Origin: Lentisphaerota bacterium
GTDB lineage: Bacteria; Verrucomicrobiota; Kiritimatiellia; PWTM01
Length of the DNA stretch: 34,217 nt
Reading direction: 5' to 3'
Assembly (NCBI GenBank): GCA_016873715.1
Contig: VGWF01000047.1
Span: 1-34,217, forward strand
The position numbers were made by a program, and so were the translations under genes. Shown piece after piece: positions 6,976-15,500 of this stretch. The notes beneath the pieces are model-generated. The model saw nothing but the letters and a program-made list of their open reading frames with translations. It ran no database searches and was not told the origin of the DNA. The first letter of the stretch is position 1. Each line of letters begins with the position of its first letter.

Positions 6976-8790
6976 ATGAGCGAGCTTGAGCAGGGCATCC
7001 GGCAGATCTGTGCCACGTTCCACAACGACAAGTCCCGCATGATGGACATCGTGCAGGCGGTCCAGGCGCGGTTCGGCTGCGTGTCGAGCGTGGCGCTGGA
7101 CCTGATCGCGAAGGCGGTCGGGACGGCGCGGGTGGAGGTCGAGAGCACGGTTTCCTTCTACACCTTCCTGACGGACCAGCCGAAGGGGAAGATCGTGATC
7201 CGTCTGTGCAGCGACGTGATCGACGAGATGTTCGGCATGGGTCCGGTGGCCAGGGCCTTCGAGGACGCGCTCGGCATCAAGGTCGGCCAGACAACGCCCG
7301 ACGGCGCGATCACGCTGGAGTGGACGGCCTGCATCGGCATGTGCGACCAGGCCCCGGCGGCGATCATCAACGACACGGTCGTCACGTACCTCTCGACCGA
7401 CAAGGCTCGGGAGATCGTGGCCGAGCTGCGCAAGAGCGGCGATCCGCGGAAGCTGGTCCACCGCCTCGGCGACGGGCACAACGCGCACCCGCTGGTCCGC
7501 TCGATGGTCCACAACAGCATCCGGCGCAAGGGACCGGTGGTTTTCGCCGACCTGCCCCCCGGCTCGGCCCTGCGCAAGGCGCTGGCGATGAGCCCGGTCG
7601 AGGTGATCCGCGACGTGAAGACCTCGCGCCTGCGCGGCCGCGGCGGCGCCGGCTTCCCGGCGGGCATGAAGTGGGAGTTCACGCGGCAATCCGAGGGCGA
7701 GCGCAAGATCGTCATCTGCAATGCGGACGAGGGCGAGCCCGGGACATTCAAGGACCGCGTGATCCTGACCGAGTACGCCGACCTGCTCTTCGAGGGCATG
7801 GCGATCGCCGGCTACGCGATCGGCGCGAAGGAGGGCATCCTCTACCTGCGCGGCGAGTACGCCTACATGCGCCCGCTGCTGGACCACATCCTGCAGGTCC
7901 GGCGCGACGCGGGCCTGCTGGGCCGCGAGGTGTGCGGCAAGCGCGGCTTCGACTTCGACATCCGCATCCAGCTCGGCGCCGGCGCCTACGTCTGCGGCGA
8001 GGAGACCTCGCTGATCTCGTCGTGCGAGGGCCTGCGCGGCGACCCGAAGAACCGTCCGCCGTTCCCGGCCCAGAAGGGCTACCTCGGCTGCCCGACGAGC
8101 GTGAACAACGTCGAGACCTACTGCTGCGTCGCGCGCATCCTCGACCGCGGCCCCGGGTGGTTCGCCGAGATCGGCAGCAAGGGCAGCCCGGGCACGAAGC
8201 TCTTCAGCGTCAGCGGCGACTGCGCCAGCCCCGGCGTCTACGAGTACCCGTTCGGCGTGAAGCTGATCGAGCTGCTGCGCGACGTCGGCGCCGAGGACGC
8301 CGCCGCGGTGCAGGTGGGCGGCCCCTCCGGCCACCTCGTCGGACCGGCGGACTACAACCGGTCGCTGGAGTACGACGACCTCGCCACCGGCGGCTCGATC
8401 GTGATCTTCAACAAGGACCGCAACGTCGTGCACGTGGTCCGCAAGTACCTCGAGTTCTTCGTCGAGGAAAGCTGCGGCTACTGCACGCCGTGCCGCGTGG
8501 GCAACGTGCTTCTGCTGCAGAAGATCGAGGACATCCTCCACGGCCGCGGCACCCCCGCGGACCTCGCCTACCTCGAGCAGCTCGCGAAGACCGTCAAGGT
8601 CACGAGCCGCTGCGGGCTCGGCCAGACCTCGCCGAACCCGGTGCTCTCCCTCCTCAAGAGCTTCCGCCCGGTGCTGGAGGCGCTCGTGAAGCCGCAGGCG
8701 GACGAGTTCCTGCCGACGTTCGACATCCGGGCGGCGCTGGGCTCGACGGAAGACCTGATCGGACGCAAGTCGGTGGTGTTCACCCCGTGA
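6976..8790 (+). CDS. hoxF: NAD-reducing [NiFe] hydrogenase, diaphorase subunit HoxF
   Basis: A 604-residue flavoprotein that passes electrons between NAD(H) and the hydrogenase. Residues 1-160 are a NuoE/HoxE-like thioredoxin-fold domain; the rest is NuoF-like. FMN/NAD sites are GRGGAGFPAGMKW (221-233), CNADEGEPGTFKD (248-260) and GAGAYVCGEE. The [4Fe-4S] ligands are Cys500, 503, 506 (ESCGYCTPC) and Cys546 (SRCGLG). In the N-terminal domain Cys78, Cys119 and Cys123 remain, but the second Cys of the usual C-x4-C is Asp, so the [2Fe-2S] cluster is probably absent, as in Ralstonia-type HoxF. A longer open frame reaches back to 6904, but the ATG at 6976 has AGGA upstream and begins a standard HoxF N-terminus. 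First gene of the operon; hoxU follows after 19 nt. Confidence 0.93.
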   Translation: MSELEQGIRQICATFHNDKSRMMDIVQAVQARFGCVSSVALDLIAKAVGTARVEVESTVSFYTFLTDQPKGKIVIRLCSDVIDEMFGMGPVARAFEDALGIKVGQTTPDGAITLEWTACIGMCDQAPAAIINDTVVTYLSTDKAREIVAELRKSGDPRKLVHRLGDGHNAHPLVRSMVHNSIRRKGPVVFADLPPGSALRKALAMSPVEVIRDVKTSRLRGRGGAGFPAGMKWEFTRQSEGERKIVICNADEGEPGTFKDRVILTEYADLLFEGMAIAGYAIGAKEGILYLRGEYAYMRPLLDHILQVRRDAGLLGREVCGKRGFDFDIRIQLGAGAYVCGEETSLISSCEGLRGDPKNRPPFPAQKGYLGCPTSVNNVETYCCVARILDRGPGWFAEIGSKGSPGTKLFSVSGDCASPGVYEYPFGVKLIELLRDVGAEDAAAVQVGGPSGHLVGPADYNRSLEYDDLATGGSIVIFNKDRNVVHVVRKYLEFFVEESCGYCTPCRVGNVLLLQKIEDILHGRGTPADLAYLEQLAKTVKVTSRCGLGQTSPNPVLSLLKSFRPVLEALVKPQADEFLPTFDIRAALGSTEDLIGRKSVVFTP

Positions 8791-8809
8791 CGCAGGAAAG
8801 GACCGAGCG

Positions 8810-9532
8810 ATGAGCGACACAATCCCCTTCACGATCGACGGCGTGGCGGTCGAGGGCCGGCCCGGCCAGACGATCCTCCAGGCGGCGGACGACGCCGGCA
8901 TCTACATCCCGCGCCTGTGCGCGCACAAGGAGCTGCATCCGTTCGGCTCCTGCCGCGTGTGCACGGTCAAGGTCAACGGCCGCCCGCAGAGCGCCTGCAC
9001 GATGCCCTGCGCCAAGGGCATGGTCGTCGAGAACAACACGCCGGAGCTGCTCGAGCACCGGCGCGGTCTCGTCGAGATGCTCTTCGTCGAGGGCAACCAC
9101 TACTGCATGTTCTGCGAGAAGAGCGGCAACTGCGAGCTGCAGGCCCTGGCCTACCGGCTCGGCATCATGGCCCCGCGCTACCCGTTCCAGTTCCCGGACC
9201 GGAACGTCGACGCGTCGCACCCGGACGTGCTGATCGACCGCAACCGCTGCATCCTCTGCGCGCGCTGCGTGCGGGCCTCGCACGACCTCGACGGCAAGAA
9301 CGTCTTCCAGTTCGTCGGCCGCGGGTCGAAGAAGCGCATCTGGATCAACGCCGAGGCGAAGCTGAAGGACACGAACCTCGACGTCACCGACAAGGCCGTC
9401 GAGATCTGCCCCGTCGGCGCGATTCTGAAGAAGCGGCAGGGGTACGCCGTCCCCGTCGGACAGCGGCTCTACGACCACCAGCCGATCGGATCGGACATCG
9501 AGGCGAAACGGGCGGCCGCCGCCCAGGCTTGA
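8810..9532 (+). CDS. hoxU: NAD-reducing hydrogenase, diaphorase subunit HoxU
   Basis: A 240-residue iron-sulfur subunit, related to the N-terminal part of NuoG, linking HoxF to the hydrogenase dimer. It contains a plant-ferredoxin-type [2Fe-2S] site (first Cys in PRLCAHKE, then GSCRVCTVK and SACTMP), the His-Cys3 [4Fe-4S] motif in GNHYCMFCEKSGNCELQ, and a further cluster motif DRNRCILCARCVR completed by EICPVGAI. This is the expected HoxU set. It starts behind GGAAAGG and is separated from hoxF by 19 nt and from hoxY by 13 nt. The size is normal for HoxU, not for a full-length NuoG, which argues against a respiratory complex I operon. Confidence 0.93.
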   Translation: MSDTIPFTIDGVAVEGRPGQTILQAADDAGIYIPRLCAHKELHPFGSCRVCTVKVNGRPQSACTMPCAKGMVVENNTPELLEHRRGLVEMLFVEGNHYCMFCEKSGNCELQALAYRLGIMAPRYPFQFPDRNVDASHPDVLIDRNRCILCARCVRASHDLDGKNVFQFVGRGSKKRIWINAEAKLKDTNLDVTDKAVEICPVGAILKKRQGYAVPVGQRLYDHQPIGSDIEAKRAAAAQA

Positions 9533-9545
9533 GGAGACACCGGCC

Positions 9546-10091
9546 ATGGCAAAACCCAAGGTTGCAACGGCATCGCTCGCGGGCTGCTTCGGCTGCCACA
9601 TGTCGATCCTGGACATCGACGAGCGCATCCTTCAGTTGATCGAGCTCGTCGACTTCGACAAGTCCCCCGTCGACGACATCAAGGAGTTCACCGGCCGCTG
9701 CGCCGTCGGCCTCATCGAGGGCGGCTGCTGCAACGAGGAAAACGTCCGCGTGCTGAAGGATTTCCGGAAGCACTGCGACATCCTGATCTCCGTCGGCGAA
9801 TGCGCGATCTGCGGCGGCATCCCCGCGATGCGCAACACGATCCCGCTGAAGGAGTGCATGGACGAGGCCTACCGGAACGGGCCGAGCGTCTACAACCCGA
9901 CGGGCGTCTACCCGAACGACCCGGCGCTGCCGCTGGTCCTCAACAAGGTCTACCCGTGCCACGAGGTGGTGAAGATCGATTACCACCTGCAGGGCTGCCC
10001 GCCCCCGGCGGACACGATCTGGCAGGCGCTGGTCGCCCTGCTGACGAACAAGCCGATGGACCTCCCCTACGAGCTGATCAAGTACGACTGA
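9546..10091 (+). CDS. hoxY: [NiFe] hydrogenase small subunit HoxY
   Basis: A 181-residue small subunit carrying the proximal [4Fe-4S] cluster. Ligand Cys are visible in GCFGCHMS (near residue 16), GECAICGG (near 84) and YPCHEVV/GCPPPAD (about 138-153). The CDILISVGECAICGGIPAMR and VEGGCCNEEN-like stretches match the group 3d small subunits. It is compact, with no Tat signal and no C-terminal cluster domain, as expected of a cytoplasmic bidirectional hydrogenase. A good GAGGAG Shine-Dalgarno precedes the ATG. It forms the hydrogenase heterodimer with HoxH, encoded 13 nt downstream. Confidence 0.93.
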   Translation: MAKPKVATASLAGCFGCHMSILDIDERILQLIELVDFDKSPVDDIKEFTGRCAVGLIEGGCCNEENVRVLKDFRKHCDILISVGECAICGGIPAMRNTIPLKECMDEAYRNGPSVYNPTGVYPNDPALPLVLNKVYPCHEVVKIDYHLQGCPPPADTIWQALVALLTNKPMDLPYELIKYD

Positions 10092-10104
10092 GCCGGAGAC
10101 GAAC

Positions 10105-11559
10105 ATGAGCCACGCTTCCTCCCCCAACATGATCGTGATCGAGCCGGTGACCCGCGTCGAGGGCCACGGCAAGGTGACCATCCAGCTCGACGACGAGCGC
10201 AAGGTCAAGCAGGCCCGGCTGCACATCGTCGAGTTCCGCGGCTTCGAGCGCTTCATCCACGGCCGGCCCTTCTGGGAGATCCCGGTCCTCGTGCAGCGCC
10301 TCTGCGGCATCTGCCCCGTCAGCCACCACCTCGCGGCGGCGAAGGCGATGGACCGCATCGTCGGCGGCGAGAACCTCACCCCGACGGCCGAGAAGATGCG
10401 CCGCCTGATGCACTACGGCCAGATGCTGCAGTCGCACGCGCTGCACTTCTTCCACCTGTGCTCGCCGGACTTCCTCTTCGGCTTCGACGCCGACCCCGCC
10501 ATCCGCAACGTGATCGGCGTCGCGAAGAAGTTCCCGGACCTCGCCGTGCAGGGCGTCATGCTCCGCAAGTACGGCCAGGAGATCATCAAGGCCACCGCCG
10601 GCAAGAAGATCCACGGCACGGGCGCGATCCCGGGCGGCGTGAACAAGAACCTCTCGATCGCCGAGCGCGACGTCTTCCTGAAGGACATCGAGCAGATCGT
10701 GGCGTGGTCCGTCGGCGCGCTGAAGGTCGCGAAGGACTACACGGCCGCGAACCTGAAGGAACTGGCCGACTTCGGCACGTTCGACTCGAACCACCTCTCG
10801 CTCGTCCGCGCGGACGGCGCCATGGACCTCTACCACGGCAACCTGCGCGCGATCGACGCGAAGGGGAAGAAGATCTTCGACCAGGTCGACTACCAGAACT
10901 ACCTCGACTACATCGTCGAGGAGGTGAAGCCCTGGTCCTACATGAAGTTCCCCTTCATCAAGTCCGTCGGCCCGGAGAACGGCTGGTACCGCGTCGGCCC
11001 GCTGTCGCGTGTCAACCTGTGCGACTTCATCCCGACGCCGATGGCCGAGGCGGAGCGCAAGCAGTTCATGGCGCTGACGAAGGGCGCCCCGAACAACATC
11101 ACGATGGCGTACCACTGGACCCGGATGATCGAACTGCTGCACTCGGCCGAGGTGATCCGCGACCTGCTCCACGACAAGGATCTCCAGGGCACGGACCTCG
11201 TCGTGAAGGGCGAGCGCCGCCGCGAGGCCGTCGGCCTGATCGAGGCGCCGCGCGGGACGCTGTTCCACCACTACATCGTCGACGACAACGACCAGATCGT
11301 CCGCTGCAACCTGATCGTGTCGACCACGAACAACAACACGCCGATGAACCGCGCGGTCGAGAAGGTCGCGAAGGACTACCTCAGCGGCGTCGAGGTGACC
11401 GAGGGGCTGCTGAACCGGGTCGAGATCGCGATCCGCGCGTACGATCCGTGCCTGTCCTGCGCGACGCACGCGATGGGGCAGATGCCGCTCGTGGTCGAGG
11501 TCGTGGACGCGGCGGGCAAGGTCGTCGGTCGCGGCGAGCGCGGAACGCGGATCGGCTGA
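10105..11559 (+). CDS. hoxH: [NiFe] hydrogenase large subunit HoxH
   Basis: A 484-residue catalytic subunit that binds the NiFe(CN)2CO centre. The four metal-ligand Cys are Cys67 and Cys70 (RLCGICPVSHH) and Cys449 and Cys452 (DPCLSCATHAMGQMPL). The precursor should be cut after His455, removing a 29-residue tail (456-484), presumably by HoxW encoded next door. The N-terminal DEPVTR-equivalent is IEPVTRVEGHGK. The sequence, including EFRGFERF and SYMKFPF, points to group 3d (NAD-coupled, bidirectional, cytoplasmic). None of the hypA-F genes needed to build the centre is in the window; they must lie elsewhere. Confidence 0.95.
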   Translation: MSHASSPNMIVIEPVTRVEGHGKVTIQLDDERKVKQARLHIVEFRGFERFIHGRPFWEIPVLVQRLCGICPVSHHLAAAKAMDRIVGGENLTPTAEKMRRLMHYGQMLQSHALHFFHLCSPDFLFGFDADPAIRNVIGVAKKFPDLAVQGVMLRKYGQEIIKATAGKKIHGTGAIPGGVNKNLSIAERDVFLKDIEQIVAWSVGALKVAKDYTAANLKELADFGTFDSNHLSLVRADGAMDLYHGNLRAIDAKGKKIFDQVDYQNYLDYIVEEVKPWSYMKFPFIKSVGPENGWYRVGPLSRVNLCDFIPTPMAEAERKQFMALTKGAPNNITMAYHWTRMIELLHSAEVIRDLLHDKDLQGTDLVVKGERRREAVGLIEAPRGTLFHHYIVDDNDQIVRCNLIVSTTNNNTPMNRAVEKVAKDYLSGVEVTEGLLNRVEIAIRAYDPCLSCATHAMGQMPLVVEVVDAAGKVVGRGERGTRIG

Positions 11560-11572
11560 GGCGGGCGGGGCG

Positions 11573-12088
11573 ATGGGCGCGCCGACCCGGTTCCTCGTGA
11601 TCGGCTACGGCAACCCGGGCCGGCTGGACGACGGGCTCGGGCCCGCGCTGGCCGAGGCCCTGGAAGCGCGGGCGATCCCGGGCGTGACGGTCGAGTCGGA
11701 CTACCAGCTCGTCGTCGAGGACGCCGCGCAGATCGCCGAGCACGACGTGGTGGTGTTCGCCGACGCCGCGGTCGAGGGACGGGAGCCGTTCCTGGTGCGT
11801 CGGGTCGGGACGAAGCCCGTGCAGGGACTCGGATCGCACACGATCGAGCCCGAGGCGCTGATGGGCCTGGCGCGGGACGCGTTCGGGGCGGAGACGCGGG
11901 GGTTCGCCCTCGGAATCCGGGGATACGAGTTCAACGAGTTTGGCGAGAGGCTGTCGGAGCGGGCGCGGCGGAATCTTGACGCGGCGCTCGAGTTCCTCGA
12001 AGCTCGCCTGAGAAGCGGAACGTTCGACGGGGTGGAGACAGACGGCGGCCCGGCCGCCGCGGAATCGGAAAGCGAGGAGATGCGATGA
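11573..12088 (+). CDS. hoxW: Hydrogenase maturation protease HoxW
   Basis: A 171-residue nickel-dependent endopeptidase of the HybD/HyaD/HoxW family that trims the C-terminus of the large subunit after metal insertion. It opens with VIGYGNPGRLDDGLGP; the expected nickel ligands are an acid at 19/20, Asp64 (VVFADAA) and His89 (GLGSHTIEP). The C-terminal 25 residues are acidic and Gly/Ala-rich and look disordered. It begins 13 nt after hoxH and its stop overlaps the next start as ATGA (12085-12088). Its presence in the operon supports HoxH being synthesised as a precursor. Confidence 0.9.
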   Translation: MGAPTRFLVIGYGNPGRLDDGLGPALAEALEARAIPGVTVESDYQLVVEDAAQIAEHDVVVFADAAVEGREPFLVRRVGTKPVQGLGSHTIEPEALMGLARDAFGAETRGFALGIRGYEFNEFGERLSERARRNLDAALEFLEARLRSGTFDGVETDGGPAAAESESEEMR

Positions 12089-12468
12089 AGGACGGAAAGC
12101 ACGTGATCCTTTATGTCGACGACGACCAGGACTACCTCGACACCGTCCGGGTGATCCTGGAGTCCGGCGGCTTCGTCATGGTCGAGGCCCACTCCGCCGA
12201 GGAAGGCCTCAAGACCTACAAGGCCGTGAAGCCCGACCTGCTTCTCCTCGACCTGATGATGGAGGAGGTCGACTCCGGCACCGGCATGATCAAGGAACTC
12301 CGCCTGCTCAACAACAAGGCGCCGGTCTTCATCATGAGCTCGGCCGGCGACCAGTTGAACATGGTCACCAGCTACGCCGATCTCGGCCTCGACGGCATCT
12401 TCCAGAAGCCCGTCGACCCGAAGGTCCTCCTGCACACGCTGAAGGAGAAGCTCGTCAGGGCCGGCTGA
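12085..12468 (+). CDS. Single-domain response regulator
   Basis: A 127-residue CheY-like receiver domain without an output domain. The acidic pair is Asp12/Asp13 (VDDDQD), the phospho-acceptor Asp56 (LLLLDLMME), the switch Ser85 (FIMSSAG) and Lys108 (FQKPV). It overlaps hoxW by ATGA and ends the hydrogenase operon, so it is expected to be made with the enzyme. No histidine kinase is in the window. It might act through a phosphorelay or by binding a partner protein; a link to redox or hydrogen control is an inference from position only. Confidence 0.88.
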   Translation: MKDGKHVILYVDDDQDYLDTVRVILESGGFVMVEAHSAEEGLKTYKAVKPDLLLLDLMMEEVDSGTGMIKELRLLNNKAPVFIMSSAGDQLNMVTSYADLGLDGIFQKPVDPKVLLHTLKEKLVRAG

Positions 12469-12484
12469 TCGACACGGGACCCCG

Positions 12485-12526
12485 GAACGGGGCGCTCCCG
12501 GGATTCGTCCCGGGCGCGCCCCGTTC
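12485..12526. terminator. Strong hairpin between convergent units
   Basis: Arms GAACGGGGCGC (12485-12495) and GCGCCCCGTTC (12516-12526) pair perfectly. Inside, CCCGGG (12497-12502) pairs with CCCGGG (12509-12514) around a 6-nt loop, with one T/C mismatch between the two stems. It lies 16 nt after the response-regulator stop and 54 nt after the LTD/CotH stop on the other strand, so it may serve both. No T-tract follows on either strand. Confidence 0.65.
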
Positions 12527-12579
12527 GCTTGTCCCATCCCCGTGCCGCACGCGGGCCGCGGGCGGGCCCGGCGCGGGCT

Positions 12580-15500
12580 CTACTTCGGGACCAGCTGCAG
12601 GCGGAAGCGGTAGTACGCGCCCGGGGCCGGCGCGTTGGTGTGGACGGAGCGGGCCGTGACGCCGTCCCACTCGGGCACGCCGGCCGCGAGCGTCCAGTCG
12701 TTGGCCGCGAGGCTCGGGGACGTCTCCAGCCGGTAGCGGCGGGCGCGGTAGATGCGGTAGGCGTCTCCCGCCGGCGCGAACGTCTGGAGCCCGAGTTCCA
12801 GGCTGTCGCCGGCCAGGTGCCGGAGGTCGAGGGCCCACAGGTGGGCGTCCGGCACCGTCGGATCCGTGCCGCCGATGAACTCGCGCAGGTTCGAGACCCC
12901 GTCGAGGTCGAAGTCGTCCCCCGGCAGGACCTGGGCGATGTTCGTCAGGCCGGCGGAGGCGGCGAGGATCGCGCGCTCGACGTCGTCGGACATCCCGTCG
13001 AGATCGGCATCGAAGGCGGAGGCGTTCGCGAACCCGGGGGTGCCGCCTGCGGCCGAGGCGCTCCACACGTCGCCGCGGTCGTTGTCGCACCGCGGATCGA
13101 TCAGCTCCAGGGAAGCGCCGCCATGGGCCGGCCACGGCGGCGAGCGGCCGTAGGCCACCCGGTCGATGAGGTGCTCGCGCCAGTCGCGCAACTCGACGAT
13201 GGTGCCGTTGGTGGGCAGCGACAGGTTCGGGATCTCCACCACCCGGGTCGCATACTCCGACGCCGACAGCCACGCGATCGGCTCGTCCCACAACGGCGAT
13301 CCGGAGCAGCGCCGCACCAGGCCGGCGGCGGCCAGCGGCGCGAAGGCATTGGTCAGCGCCGTCTGCCGGTCGGAGACCACCAGCCGGGATCCGGGCGCCA
13401 TCATCGTTCCGTGGGGCAGCCGGTAGGATTCGTTGGAGGTCGACAAGCGCCAGTGGCTGAGGTCGACCGCCTGGGTGCCCGCGTTGAAGAGCTCGATGTA
13501 CTCCCCGCCCGGCAGCGGCTCGGGCATGATCTCGCTGATCACGATGTTCGACGGGTTGTAGACGTGCCCCGGCGCCCACAGCGCCGGATTCTTGTCGGCC
13601 CAGGTGCCGTTGTACAGGAAGTCGCGGCGGGCGTGGATGAACGCGCGGACCGATTCCGCCTGGTTGGTCAGGTGATGGAGCCCCGATCCGAGCTGCAGGA
13701 AGGCAGGCTTCAGGCCGTCCTCCATGGCGTTGAGGCGGGGAATGAGGTAGTCGGGGGCCAGCAGCGTGGAGGCGTGACGCCACAGTGCGGTCTGCTGGCG
13801 GTGGCGGAACGGCAGGGTGTGGATCGCCGAGCGGGGATGGAACAGGGTCTGCGCCAGAAGATTGCCGTTGGTGTCCGCCGAGAAGTACGGGGGGAATTCA
13901 TCCGTCGCGTAGTACGGGTGCAGGTTCGTGTACGCCTGCATGAATCCGATGTCCCAGTCCCACGGATAGTGCAACCACCGGCCGTCGTAGGCCCGGCGGT
14001 GCTGGAACATGTTGGAGGAAAGGGACTGGTCCGGGCCGCTCAGGGCGGACAGGAAGGACAGCACCTGCTGGACCGCTTCGTACCAGACGTGCAGGCGGAC
14101 CGCGGTCTCCGTGTTCTCGCCGGAGACGTTCTTCAGGATGGAGTACACCTCGTCGAAGTTGTCGAGCGCCGGGTTCCCGCCCACCATCACGCGGTCGGGC
14201 CGGGAATCCATCGAGACGTAGTCCCCGGGATCGATGTCGTTTCCTTCCAGGAAGGCCTCGTCGGGGTTCTCCAACTCGGTGGTGATGGTCGGCTCGCCGT
14301 TGATCCACAAGCACACATGGCGCCACCGCGGAGCCGGGAATCCCAGGTCGCGCTGGAGGGAGTACGCGAGGGGTTCGTTGAGGATGCGCCGGTAGTAGTA
14401 GCGCGAGGTGATGCCCCGATTCCGGAAGATCGGGTTGTCCCGCTTGCCGCCGAACCAGGCGTCCAGCGGGTTCCCCCGGTTCAGGCGGAGGGTGAACGCG
14501 GCATTCGTGTTCGGGTTGGCGTATCCCCGGTGCCGCATCCGGACGTCCGTGAACGTCTGGCCATCGGGGCTGACGGCGCAGACGTGGCGCGAAATGGGAT
14601 AGACCATCGGGGGACCGTCCGCCAGCAGGTGCCAGTTCGGCAGATGCGTTTGCGGCGAGACGCCCTCGACCCAGTACGCGTGGTCGGTATCGGGATCGTC
14701 GGGACGGGGACTCGAGGTCCGGAAACCCTCCGTCGTTTCGACCTCGACGCGGTACCGGACGAAGGTCCGGCTCCCGGGGATTCCCGGCAGGGTTGCGGCG
14801 AAGATTCCGTCGCCGGCCGTGGTGTCCGGTGCGGCGCCGTCGTCCCGCATCGCGTTGGTCGTATACAGCCCGTCGCAGAAGTCATAGGCGTTGTGTCCGA
14901 ACGACCGCCAGAGCAGCCGGACCGCGCCGGCGCCGGCCGCCGGGGTGACGTGCGCCCGGATCGTATTCCCCGTGCCGACCGGGGCGATCCGGTACTCGGG
15001 CTGCACCCATGCGACGCTGACGGGATTCGTGACCGTGGCCGCGCCGCTGGCCCGGCCGGGGGTTCCGTGGGCCCGGAAGTCCAGCCTGTTGGTGACCGCC
15101 CCCGCGGCGGCGAACAGGCGGCCGGCCAGGCCGGCGCGGCGGGCCCGCAGCGAGACTTCGTAGGTGCCGCCGGGCGTCACCGCGAGGGACGCCCCCTGCA
15201 CGACGTTGCTGACCGCATCGCCGTAAAGGTAGAACTCCGCGTCGGCCTGGCTGTCGACGACTCGCATCTCGCTGCAGGCGATCACCAAGGCCGGCGTACC
15301 GGCGGACCCCAGCCCGCTCTTCACGCGCGAGAGGTCGTGGTTTCCCCTGAGCGTCCACCCGTTCGTGCCGCCGTCGAACCCCCCGTTCGCGACCAGGTTG
15401 GTCGGGACGCCCAGCGGGCGGATCGCCACGTCGTCCACGACGCACTTCCCGTCGTAGTCGAGCCAGAGCGACAGGGGAAGGGACGCGCCGTCCACGGCCT

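Noticed and set aside
6976-9532. Respiratory complex I (nuoE-F-G) instead of a hydrogenase diaphorase
   Set aside because: The NuoG-like protein is only 240 residues, NuoE is fused and cluster-poor, and the next genes are HoxY, HoxH and the maturation protease, not Nuo membrane subunits.
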